Below are positions 35,606-64,000 of a stretch of 64,000 nt of DNA, piece by piece. Both the position numbers and the translations under genes were made by a program. The DNA lies in the NCBI GenBank assembly GCA_030141605.1, contig JAQGDQ010000024.1:327501-391500 (forward strand), given 5' to 3'. This DNA comes from Tubiluchus corallicola (taxonomy: Eukaryota > Priapulida > Priapulimorpha > Priapulimorphida > Tubiluchidae). Below the pieces are notes generated by a model. That model did not search any database, had not been told where the DNA came from, and worked only from the letters and a program-made list of their open reading frames with translations. Each line of letters begins with the position of its first letter. Positions within the stretch are counted from its first letter, which is position 1.

Positions 35606-38600
35606 CACCAACAATATCTCCGGATGGACACAGTACAATGTTGACTCAGAAAGTGACTCTTATACAACAGTTTCTATTAGGCGTGGCAGTGGGAGCCTAA
35701 TTTTGAAAAAGCACACTTCAATAACTAAGATACATTTGCTTGCAAAAGCCGATAACTGATACTGTGCAACGTTAAACCATTGCTTCAAGGGTAAGCATGT
35801 GATCTAATGGATTTTAAGTGGCACTCGGTGATTGCCATGATGCAACGAAGTGGAGTTAATACATAATTCATACAGAGACCAAGATACAGTTTTAATTCAT
35901 TTTTCTAGTAATATGTCTCTCGAGTGTTAAAAACACAGAATTGCGCCGGCATCCACATGACAAATGGAGTAAAATGTTCCTTATCGCATAGTTTCCAAGT
36001 TGCTATATTTTTAATGAATCTACTAATTGATCTCTTAGACATTATTAAAAAATTAAAATGCACCCGTTAAAGTTTAAAAAGTATCTATCTACTGCAAACT
36101 CATAACTAAACACGTAAACATTTGTACTTCTACAGTATCACCTCACAATCTTGTGTTCTAGCAACTAGCATGGGGTGTACTAAGCAGAGGTACGTATTGA
36201 TTAGAAACCTCATTGGCCACATCTGTGTCACTCAATGTTAATTAATGCAAAGCCCGGGAGCCTCAAAGGGCAGATGTCAACAAGCCCAGCACCACCAAAC
36301 TTTATTGATTAGTTACTGGCATTTCTAAAAATCTCTTAAACTAAAAATGTGGCTTCGAAAAGGAGAAGATTTCAAGCTGGGAAAAATGAGACTAATGAAA
36401 AAGATGCAGTTTAAACAGTAAAGGAAGTGTTTAACAGGAGATATTTATGGCATTATTTGCATATGATCTAAAACTGAATGTAATTACATATAGACGTAAA
36501 TGATGGTTTGTTCGGGGATCACATGTTGGAAAAAATTCTGCTTACAGCTTTAGATTTCCATGCGAAATGAGCGTTGTGTGATATAAGATGCCCAAATTAA
36601 GCCAGTGACAGATGCAGGTAGGAATGATGAATACTACCTTTACTGTTTAAACTGTATAGCTTTAATTAAATGCTTGATACCATGTCCCAACACACTAATA
36701 ATATAATGCAAGACATCTTTTTTAAACAGAATAAAAAAGGTATTGTGAAAGCGAAAAAGATGAAATCTCTAAACTAAACAGGGCATATGTAGTAGGTATG
36801 CTATCACACATCCACAGTTTCACAGCAAAAAAAGCAAATTGGAATTTTTCTAAAGAAAAAGAGCAGGAGTGATTGACTCAAATGGGGTGAAATTGAAAGC
36901 TGTTATGAGTGCTAACACTATAGATAGAAAAATTCCTCCAAGAATTACTTTGTACACACAATAGATCAAAATGAAGCAGTTAAGGCCCTGAGTTCAGAAA
37001 GCAGTATGCGTGATAATTAAATACCACGCTTTAATTTAGTACCTGATGGAACATTTATGTAGTAAGACAGGAACAACATTATCCAGCTTTTCAAAACGTA
37101 AACAATGCATGGAATTGGTTAATCATTACTTACTACGTTTGGAATTCTGAGAGGCCATGGACAAATATGCTTTAATGCTGCATCATGGAATAAGCGTGGC
37201 TTACGGCAGATTGAGAAACCTTGCTGTGCAATTAATAGAAGGAAACATTGTCAAATACTAATAAATAAGCTGCACAGTAATGAATTATGAAAATACTTGC
37301 TTCTTTGCTAGTCGTTTCATTTCTCACTGCTAGTAATACTTATTAAATAAAAGTAATTCTACAAAAATTGGATTTAAGAAGTTTATAGCACGTGTCCTGG
37401 GAAGCTTAGCAAGCAAATTGGGCTTCTTTCTGGGCAAAATAGCAATTTCTCAATTTGCCCTGAGCACGGTCATTCATTGACAGCGTTAATGCATCTTCTG
37501 TCAGTGAACGAAAATCCCATATAACAAGTTAAGCGGATTCTTTCATTGATGTGTATTTTACGGACAAAAAATGCTAGGCAGAAACAACATGTTTAGATAG
37601 CAACTGCATGGAAGCACACTTACTGGTAAAAAACTTATCAAGATGCTATAATAATAATAATCCAGAATGCAGTCACTTGTAATGAAAGTGACGTGAATAA
37701 TATTTAACTGCAATCCAACGTACTTACTCAGTTCAATTCAATTCAATCCAGCAATCAGTAAATGGAAAGCAAAATGCACAATGACACTAACTGAAATTTA
37801 TTGACTCCAATTGATCCATTTATAACTTAGAGAAACAGGATGCGATAATGCCATCTTTACACTGCTTTTACAGTTTTAACAGCTTATACTGCTGTTTCAG
37901 ACATAACTTTGTTAAGCCTTTCAGTAATCTCTCAATCAGCTGTAAAATACACTTCCTGTTTGTATTTGAGGGCTAGAAAATAGACTTATGAAGTAGTGTC
38001 GAGTTAGAATTCTATGACATATTGTACATATGATAATCTTATTCATATTATTATTCTTATACTATCTTGCAATAGTCACTTATTTATGTTGCAACCTGTA
38101 TGTTGTTGGTATAAATCAACAAACTGAAAATAATGTACGTAAACAAATAATGGTTTGTAGATTGGCTCAGCCTGCTGACTAAAAACACAGTGCACCACTT
38201 TGACTTGAAGTCAGCCAACTGTCATTTCAGTCAGTGGAACAATGTCTAGACTTAGATATTTGTAATGTCTTAAACAGATGACAAAATCAATAGTACCGCA
38301 GATTTTTTTATCACTTCATCAAAATGTATTTAAAGATCTACACAGCTGCCTTTTATAATAGTTATTTTATTTTAAACGGTTTAATAGCTATAAAACTGCT
38401 GCAAAGAGTATAATGAATACCCTCTTCATCTAAGGTGCATGTGAGTTAATTGCCAGGCTAACCAACTGATCCAATGAGTTGTCTTTCTTTGTAAATGTTG
38501 TCTGTGTTATTAAAGTTTGAATACTTTACGTTAGCATAGGTTGTATATATGGTTCCATCCAAATGCTGCACTAAAACTGGATTAAAAGTGAAATCATTGT

Positions 38601-39701
38601 AATTTTGTCGGAAAAAAGAAAGGGCGCTGCCAAAAATTGTCCTCACAGTTAAAACAGCTGCAGTTATTGCAGGGTAACAAACTTTATGATACTTCAGTAA
38701 AGAGTAATGGTACACTAAGCTGTTGTGCAATCGCTTTTGCATTAAAGAAATTTCTAAATGTAAAGGCATTACGAAATGGTAAAGCATTAATCACTGTAAG
38801 TAATCTCACTCAAAGCACACAAAATGTTTGCATGTTGCAAAGTTATTAAAGAGTTTACGACTCATCTGCAAAAAACATGCGCCATCTCTGTAATTCCTAT
38901 ATCAATAAAAACTATAAAGACTATTCAGCTCTCTCCCAATATTGATTTTGCATTCCTCGTTCTGAATTTGTCTGAATGCCTATAGATACACAGATCTCAC
39001 TAAATGTAGCAGTTAGTCTATTAGTCGTATAGTTATTTGCTTTTTGGAAAATCGACTTATACGTGGCTATTTTTAAAGAAAACAGTTTAAATATAAGTAC
39101 TGTAATATAAAAGTATATATTCTGTGAATGAGATAAAAAATAATTGGTATTACATGTATATATGATTTTTTTATTTACAGATATAAAAAATCAGGGAAAT
39201 TTTACTGACATATTACAAGACTGTTGCAAAATTTGGTAATTTCAAACTACCATTAGCAACTTTAGCTGTGACGATCGAGCAATCTCATATGCTCCATTGA
39301 AACAATTAGCATTTCAGGCAAATTAAAAGCTGTAAAAGATGAAATGGTTAAAAAAATGTGCAGCATCATAGAGTAACAATAGCATATTTGACTTTTTTGT
39401 CTATTTTGATAACTGAGTTTTTTATAATTTAACTGTTTTGTTTCTACTGTATTTACGTTATACAATTAAGACTCTTTTAACTTTGTTACTGCCACTGAGT
39501 TATTTTGACAAAAAATACAAGGCATGCTTGATAAGAAATTGTAATGATGATAAACTAAAAATGTGTAATTCTAAATAAATATTTATTATTGTGTAATTCT
39601 TGTCATGTAACAAATTATGGCAATTACGATGAATAAATCTTACTTAAATGAAGATATCGATTAATGCCTAATGATTATTTCCGTATTTTTAACAAAAATA
39701 G
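35606..39701. other. Intergenic, nothing firmly recognised
   Basis: AT-rich. The longest frame (38458-38787, minus, 109 codons) has no domain I recognise and no clear splice or start context. Short AATAAT and AATTCAATTCAA runs lie near 37650 and 37735. Confidence 0.4.
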
Positions 39702-40664
39702 TACAGTAGGTGCCGCTTAATAGACTCACTTTGGGACTGAAGTGTTTTGACCCAATTAACCGACTGAACCTATTAACCGATGGGTATAGTATTACAGGTA
39801 TAGAATTATGAGCCATCAGCTTAGTATGCACTGCAAAGGTTTTTAATGAATTTTAGAAATGAAGCCTTTGTACAATTGAAAATTAGAAAAAAATATTTTA
39901 AAATATTAATTTGTATAAGTGAATGAGCAATACTTTTTTAAATCACACAAGTCTACTTATTTGTAAAAATTACGAAAATTCCTTCAAGGTCGGCTGCTTC
40001 ATTTTATCACGAAGAAGTTGGCCCACAAAGTTTTCAAAATGATGAAAACGCTGAAAATATGTTGTTGTATGATGCACAAATTCTCGTAAAATACTTAGTG
40101 CTTGGCGTGCTTAAACTGTTGGTGATGCCCGTGCTTCCCCACAGCTTCCTCTGTAGTTTTGCCTAAGCTCCCGCTTGCTATCGTGACTGTACCTGCATCC
40201 CTGGCATAACAGCAACATCTAGCTGATTAAACTTTCTAGCAAAGACAGCCAGAGCTTCAAAAGCAAACTGCTAAACAAGTGATTAAATGTTTAGCTTCCA
40301 GGAATTCTTGAGTAACGAGGTTAATTGCAGTGAACCAGCAACTCAAAGCAAATCATTAGGCTAGCATATTAGCCTATGCTAAACGTTCCTGCTTACAAAC
40401 AAAACAGTGCTTAACATGATAGTTTCTACATATATTAGAGAACAAATAAGATGATATAAAAGTCATAAAAGCTTATTAGTCACACGAAAGTGTCTTATTG
40501 AAGCATGTATAGGAAAATATTGAGTCAATTATGCGGAGTTATTTGAGTCAATTACTGATAGTTTTTATGTACACTTGAACAGAAGCGGCCCATATCAGGC
40601 ATTTTTGAGTTAATTAAGCGATTGAATCTATTAACGGTGAATCTATTAAGCGGCGTCTACTGTA
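39702..40664 (-). mobile_element. pogo/Tigger-like DNA transposon remnant
   Basis: The ends are inverted repeats: TACAGTAGGTGCCGCTTAATAG at 39702 and its counterpart CTATTAAGCGGCGTCTACTGTA ending at 40664. They begin CAGT and are flanked by TA, as in pogo/Tigger elements of the Tc1-mariner group. Inside, on the minus strand, about 40110-39970 keeps the last 45 or so codons of a transposase tail. The element is about 0.96 kb, so most of the transposase is gone. Confidence 0.75.
39970..40110 (-). pseudogene. C-terminal remnant of a pogo/Tigger transposase
   Basis: The frame contains RQALSILREFVHH, then YFQRFHHFENFVGQLLRDK, and ends MKQPTLKEFS followed by a stop. Transposases of this family typically end with an AL-x-x-LR helix and a short K-x-T-L/I-x-x-F/Y motif. 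A stop lies directly upstream in the same frame. The DDE catalytic core is absent, so it cannot be active. Confidence 0.6.
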
Positions 40665-41145
40665 CTACCGTCATTTGAAATTGTTGACCGAAAATTATAA
40701 AACTAAGTCATTGCTTAGCAAATACTCAAAATAGTGATTTACTGCTTAAATAATTTGTAATAATTAGTCATTTGTTGTTTAAATAAAATGTAAAAGAATT
40801 AAATATGAAAATTATTACAACTCATCAATATAGATTCACCAATTCTAGGACAGCAAGTTTAAACTTAGAACTTACAATTTCAATTTCATTTCGATTAGGT
40901 GATTTTACTACACAGTTAATTAGCTATAGCAATACTTAGTAGATATACAGTCAGATAAATAATTATTGTTCAAATTATTGACACGAATTGCAAGGTCACA
41001 ATCAACACTAAGAATGTTAATTATTTGGACATAATTTATGTCTATATGGCATATATAAGGTACTGATAAGAGTTTTATGACATGTTTCATACATAAAGCA
41101 AGTAAATATAATAAATACAGTTGCATTTACCTAGTTCGGCAGACA
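40665..41145. other. DUS2 3' flank
   Basis: AT-rich sequence downstream of the DUS2 stop codon (minus strand). I saw no canonical AATAAA on the minus strand close to the stop, so the poly(A) site is not placed. Confidence 0.4.
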
Positions 41146-54019
<12,874 letters not shown>

Positions 54020-54518
54020 TACAGTATATACTCGCATATAAGCCTACATCGCATATAAGCCGACCCCCTAAAACTGCTTTAAAATGGCCAGTTTTTGCAA
54101 AAACCCGTATATAAGCCGACCATCAACTTGTCTAATTTTACTCCATACCCAATCAACAAAATTGATCCCTTTTTGTCACATTTTGTTAATTGGGTATTTT
54201 TGGTTCATAGAAATTTTTTACTATAAAGATGTAAAATGCTTACTTTTATGAATACAAAAAGCAGACATTTATTAAAATGTGAATTTTTTCTAAAAAAAAA
54301 GTGGGTGGACGGCGATCCCCCACGATCCCCCTCCAATACACCACTGGTGACACACAACCAATAAAGAGTCAGATAGCGATGAAAATGTGTGGCTGGAAAA
54401 TTGGCATTAGTGTCTGTCCTTGTGTTCATTTTGTTTCATGCGCATATAAGCCGACCCCCTGATTTCAGTATTGTATTTTATAGTTCTAAATTCGGCTTAT
54501 ATGCGAGTATATACGGTA
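54020..54518. mobile_element. TA-flanked MITE related to the one inside the LINE
   Basis: The left end TACAGTATATACTCGCATAT and the right end (inverse of TACCGTATATACTCGCATAT, finishing ATACGGTA) are inverted repeats of about 25 bases continuing into AAGCC. TA flanks both sides. Subterminal copies of GCATATAAGCCGACCCCCT occur near 54050 and 54442. No transposase was found. Length 499 bases including the TA copies. Confidence 0.92.
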
Positions 54519-56394
54519 CTTTAATTAGTTTTTCAATTTTTTTTTTTGTAAATTATAATTTAAACTTTTAAGTAAGAATTTCCAGATGTTACTAGCATAA
54601 TGGCAAATGTGCCAATTGACACAAAATTGAATGAGAATGTTCAACATCATAAAAATTTTGAAGTTTAAACACTGCTTGCACCAGTTACAATAAAATAAAC
54701 ATTATAAACAAATTATGAACAAAATTTGGAAATGAGTACAGACCTTACTGGCATGGCCTGTACCAGGAGTGGGCAACTATACAGCTAAAAGATCTGTGGA
54801 AGTGTTACAAGCTCCCATGGTGAGATTTGGGACGGTGTGAGTGCTGCTTCCCCCCTCCGGAAATTCTAACATTTCCTGCATTCGAGAATTTTTTGTGGCA
54901 TTCTTTAAACTTAATATTATAGGCATACTAATGAAACTATGAAAAAAATAACTGTTCCAGAAATTCTTAGAACGGATCAAAACTATCATTAACCGACTCT
55001 AACACAATTACCAACAAATTCTAAACTAATCAATTCCTAAATGTAATCATTATAAGACGTCTAACGTCTGTAGAAAAATTAACATCAGTATCATTAACAA
55101 AAATCTAATAATACAAAAATTTCAATGGCAAAAGTTGTATTGTCTGTACATAAGTAATTTTTTTCATACTTTTCCATTTGTGTCATTTTTTTCAGTGCCA
55201 TTTTTACCACGCACCGGACAGCTACGGCACATACACAATTCAATTCAATTCAGCTTATTTGCACAAATACCCTTCTAGAACATTGGCAATGCAGATAGGA
55301 AATACAATTCATAATTATCGAAAAATATATATTTGACAAATTACAACAAAATATTCTAACAGTAACAGGATGAAATATGATATTGTCATAAGTTTATACT
55401 AAATTACTATAATGGAAACACAAGTATCAACATAAATTACAGATGATAATAATGCCAATAATATCCTGACATGGCAACTTACAAAATTACAACAAATGCT
55501 TATTTACATTTCACTGATATGGAGGTAGTAGCTAGTACTTATTTTGGTGTTCACAAAAATGTCTTCTTAAATCAATTTTTTAAAAAATGAATTCCATAAA
55601 GAGGATTATTATATTGCAATTGAACAGCCATGAAAGTAAAGGAGTGTTATTACTGCAGAATAACGGGTTGTATAATTTATTTTCGTAGATTCTTCTATTA
55701 TCAATATACATATATAGAGGGCAATTAACAATAAAATGAATATTGGAAACTCAAGAGCGTACTCCCAACACCCAATTTGGTACATTTTACTTACCCACCC
55801 TTGGTAAATTTCAAATTTCGTAACTATAAAATTGAATTGAAAACCGACATCTCAATAGTATTATAATTCGACAATTATTTTCACGTTGCGTTTTTAGTTT
55901 AGTGGAAAAGCGCTATGGGAAATCCTTGAAAAACAAATCAGACACAAAGAATAGGTACCTTTGCTACACTTTGTCAGACGGGTGATTTTTTTGCCAACCA
56001 CAACTTTACTTATCTTCAAATTAATTGCCGATTTATTAACTTCTGCGTGTGCGTTTGTCTAAAAAGTATTTTTACGTTTTATAGCGTTTTAGCATTGGAA
56101 TACTAGGCTTATATTCTAGGCTTATATCCTTGAATTTGCTATAAATTTGGCTACAAATGAATAAGATTTAGTCATTTGTACAGCATAAAAATTTATACGT
56201 CTGTTACACTTGGTCCCAGATGTCTTAATATTGTTATTTCAAGAATATAATAACTTAACTTTATGTTTTAAATCATGATCATTTATAATCTTGCTTTAGA
56301 CATAACATGTTAATAATCTTACAATAGCTTGGGTTTGGTTCAGTTTTGGTTGCCTTCATTCTATCATAATATTTTATTGATGCACTTAGAATAC
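54519..56394. other. Intergenic, possible LINE 3' relic
   Basis: AT-rich. The (AATTC)-type run AATTCAATTCAATTCAGC near 55238 looks like the tail of an old LINE copy in the minus orientation. Nothing else was recognised. Confidence 0.3.

Positions 56395-56485
<91 letters not shown>
56395..56485. repeat. CA/GT dinucleotide microsatellite
   Basis: A pure (CA)n tract of about 45 units ending in ATGCGCGCACACACG. It causes spurious open frames of alternating C/V or H/T residues on both strands. Confidence 0.98.
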
Positions 56486-56487
<2 letters not shown>

Positions 56488-58019
56488 CGCGCACACACGT
56501 ATTATAGCTTATATAATATTATATAGGTAGGAGTGACTGGAATACTCTTACAAAATGATAATTCATTTCAGTTCTGTTTTTTATATTGATTTGTTTTTGT
56601 TTTTTATGATTTACATTTAGCTCAGTTTTTCTTATGTTTAATTTATTATTTTCTCTTTCTCGACATCCTTAATTGATCATTTTTCTGTCTTAGTTTTTGT
56701 TGCGTGATATTGAAGTTAATGCATTTCCTGTTACGTTAAAATTTAAGTTATTTTACTTTTCTTCGCTTCAATGATTAGTTTAGAATTATAAATTTTGGCT
56801 ATTTAAATTATTTTTGTTAAGTTCTACAGTATTGCATTTTCCATCATTTAATTGCCAATTATACACGTAATACTAGTATAAATTTAAATTCAAAACAGCG
56901 CCAAATTTAATTCTATTCAGTCTGAGCTATTTAAGGGTGGCAGACTATAATTATAGCCTATGGGTTGTTTGCCGCCCTTCTCCTTTGCTTCAAGCATAAT
57001 GCATGTATTGTTTACACTGTAATTTATAACTCTCGTGGAATTAATAAAAACAATTGAATGGAATTTGTTTGCACAAAATTCGGCACCGAATCACATGCCC
57101 AACAATAACCCAGAAGTTATTTTACAGAAATGGTACGGAATCAAGATTTTGTTTTATAGTGCTTGTACAGGTATAGTTCTAACATAATTTTTCTGTTAAA
57201 AGTGCGTATAGGTTTGATCATTTTATTCAACTTTGGCTCGGTAAGAGTTTATATGCGCCCGGTTAAGTCATATGCAGTAATCTAAGGCGCTATTACACTT
57301 TCGCACCTCCTAGTTTTTTCTAGGTTATTACTCGTTTCTACTTCTAGGCTCGTAGGTCATTATTCTATTATTTTCACGTCATCAGTGAATGTTTCCGCTA
57401 ATATCGTGGTAATTTACTCATATATTTAGTGTATAATTACCAATAATTACGTCGTATTCACAGTTGTACACCATACAGTTCTTATCGCCATCATGTTTGT
57501 GTGTGTAGTCACGTGACGAATTTCGTACTAGTTTATGCATTATCAGGGCCTAGCTTAAAAGGCACGTTATTTTATCTTAACCGCATTTGCGAAATAAAGA
57601 AAAAACCTTTTATAATCTCATAGTACTACAGTAATAAATAAAATTAATGATAAATAACTGTAGTCGTCTAAAATAATTTCCTCGTATATGCCAGCTTGGG
57701 TCTGACTATACAGTGAAGAAGAAACAAAAAATTCGGGAAGTCTTTTGAAGAAAAGACAATGACTGACACAAGATTATAATGGCATTTTAGTTTTATATAC
57801 TCATTATCACCACCATGATTGCGGTGCTATTTTTATCGTTATAGTCATCACTACCACTATTCTGATGCTATCGAAACAGCGAAGACACCGCGATAAATAT
57901 TTCACATTAATATTTTTGAAGTAGCGAGGGAACACTGTAATACGATACAAACTCCCGTGGCTGCAACCATAATAATCATAAATTATGCAAAGAAACTAAA
58001 AATACAGGTTAAGGGCCAC
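56486..58019. other. Intergenic between DUS2 and katanin, possible LINE 3' relic
   Basis: Around 56890-57066 a segment ends AATTAATAAAAACAATTGAATGG, the style of a LINE 3' terminus. The stretch may also hold the missing first exon of DUS2, which would make this a divergent promoter region, but I could not place it. Confidence 0.3.
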
Positions 58020-58100
58020 ATACGTCACTGCGCGAGAGCGATTGCGCATTAGTGATGTAAACACAGTTATTCACGTGGAGCTTCTTGCGTGTTGGTGACG
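58020..58100 (+). promoter_or_regulatory. Probable noncoding first exon and promoter of katanin
   Basis: A short patch richer in CpG than its surroundings (CACTGCGCGAGAGCGATTGCGC) runs into GTTGGTGACG|gtaagt, an excellent donor at 58101. The first katanin coding exon begins with an acceptor (GTTCTCTAG, ending 59249) only four bases before its ATG, so a noncoding upstream exon is required. This is the best candidate seen. The intron 58101-59249 shows nothing else. Confidence 0.5.
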
Positions 58101-59253
58101 GTAAGTAATGTATGACTTTAATCTGGAATAGTAAGGCCTAAAAACCAATAATATTATGGGAATATGGTGTATATTACACCTGCTGGTCTGCTTTCTGGCC
58201 TGCAGGCGTGAAAACAAACAATAGGCCAGAAAAAATTAGGAGGTGCAAAAGTGCAATAGCGCCTAATCTAGTAATTATTGTAGCAGTTTTCTAGTAGTAA
58301 TAGGAATCTTACGGTTATGCAATCTTAAGTTGTGCAAATCAGAAACAAGACCATTATGCATTAATTATGTAATCTATTATTATCATCCTATTAATATCTT
58401 GACATCTTTCATCTGTAGAACTATGGAAATTCTAGTACTTTTTACATTAAATAAAGACGTTCATGTGTACAATGTCATTGATGACTTTAGGACGTATGCT
58501 TCCAATAAACAAGTAAATTGCTAGGATGATCTAAGCAGCAAAACTATAAGTGTAACATCCTAGTCAATGAATGAATTCAAAGGAAATTTGGAACATAAGT
58601 GGAGTCACAAAAAATAATTTTATTGAATACTAAATGCAAGTAGGGAACAGGTGTTACATGTGATCCATGGATCTACCTCAGTCTTAAACGGATATAGATA
58701 TAGGAAGTTCCGATTGACAACCATTCTGTTTACGACTTGTACAAAGTGTATTTGATGGTGATTTTTTCTGACAGCCAATGTTCAGTAGGTATTATATCTC
58801 TAGTATAACTGTTACAAAGATTCATCTTATTGTATAAGAAATTATGTTAAATGTTTTTTTAATGTTTCCCATTGTGATAAACAGCTGTTTTCTGTTGCAT
58901 CAGTTTTGACAGTGTTCAGTTGCCACCTTACTAATGCAGTAAATTACGTCCATAGCTAAGGTGAGGACAAGGGTTATACACACTGAAGGGTGACATGAAG
59001 TGTACCTCATATTATACTTCACTGCTTTGTTTAAAGTTTACATTTTTAGGCCAGAGGTAAAATACGTCAGTAGTGTTAGTGTATGTAGTTCTACAGGAAT
59101 GCACTACATGTTACCAAATATGTGGGACAGAGTTAGTGTAGTGATGCCTTAAAAAGAAGTTGCTTGCCATTGACATGCCATTTGCATGACAACTCAAGTT
59201 ATGGACCTATCTAATATTAAATGTGTCACATCTCATGTTTGTTCTCTAGGAAG

Positions 59254-63887
<4,634 letters not shown>

Positions 63888-64000
63888 TAATGCGTAACTT
63901 TTGCATTTATGCTGTCCACTACTTGCTGAAAAGTGACTGATTTTTTGTAAACAGATCCAACATGTTTTTTTATAACCTTTTGCACAATAGTAAATAGATT

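Noticed and set aside
38458-38787. 109-codon minus-strand frame as a gene
   Set aside because: No domain, no convincing start or splice context, and composition like the surrounding intergenic DNA.
56279-56526. Frames of alternating CV or HT residues
   Set aside because: Translation of the CA microsatellite.
57440-57520. DUS2 start at an ATGATGGCG on the minus strand
   Set aside because: The nearby donors give phase 0 or create a stop when joined to exon 52864-52969.

Overview
This window is AT-rich nuclear DNA from an animal. The evidence is split genes with GT-AG introns whose exons join in phase, a katanin p60 gene, a DUS2 tRNA-dihydrouridine synthase gene, a zona-pellucida (ZP) domain secreted protein, a non-LTR retrotransposon and several TA-flanked DNA transposon remnants. 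An invertebrate is likely. The Y/G/S-rich secreted ZP protein would suit an ecdysozoan cuticle protein, but the lineage cannot be settled from the sequence. Two undetermined bases (46558-46559) show this is an assembly.

Layout. 1-10843 (minus): most of a ZP-domain gene, eleven coding exons from signal peptide to the start of ZP-C, running off the left edge. Its introns carry a long GA tract, CA/CGCA and TA microsatellites and a small fold-back repeat. About 10.85-34.1 kb: a gene-poor stretch with a fold-back element (15.86-16.58 kb), a 57-bp triplicated repeat (17 kb), a 153-bp inverted repeat (26.0-26.35 kb), two direct copies of a roughly 400-bp repeat (27.2 and 29.0 kb), tRNA-like SINE heads and a hAT-like remnant (33.1-33.8 kb). 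34161-35605 (plus): a two-exon gene for an unrecognised 149-residue single-pass membrane protein. 39.7-40.7 kb: a pogo/Tigger-like element that keeps the tail of its transposase.

41146-52969 (minus): DUS2, twelve coding exons from the Rossmann-like start of the TIM barrel to the double-stranded-RNA-binding tail. The exon carrying the start codon was not found. One DUS2 intron holds a full-length but decayed LINE (46542-52171, plus strand, antisense to DUS2) with a target-site duplication, and the LINE is itself interrupted by a TA-flanked MITE (50841-51298). 53-58 kb: a divergent intergenic region with a second MITE whose termini resemble the first, and a CA repeat. About 58.02-63.82 kb (plus): katanin p60 (KATNA1-like), a probable noncoding first exon plus six coding exons up to just past the Walker A motif, running off the right edge.

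The four host genes have unrelated jobs (extracellular matrix, unknown membrane protein, tRNA modification, microtubule severing). I see no operon-like link and no bacterial, viral or CRISPR content.
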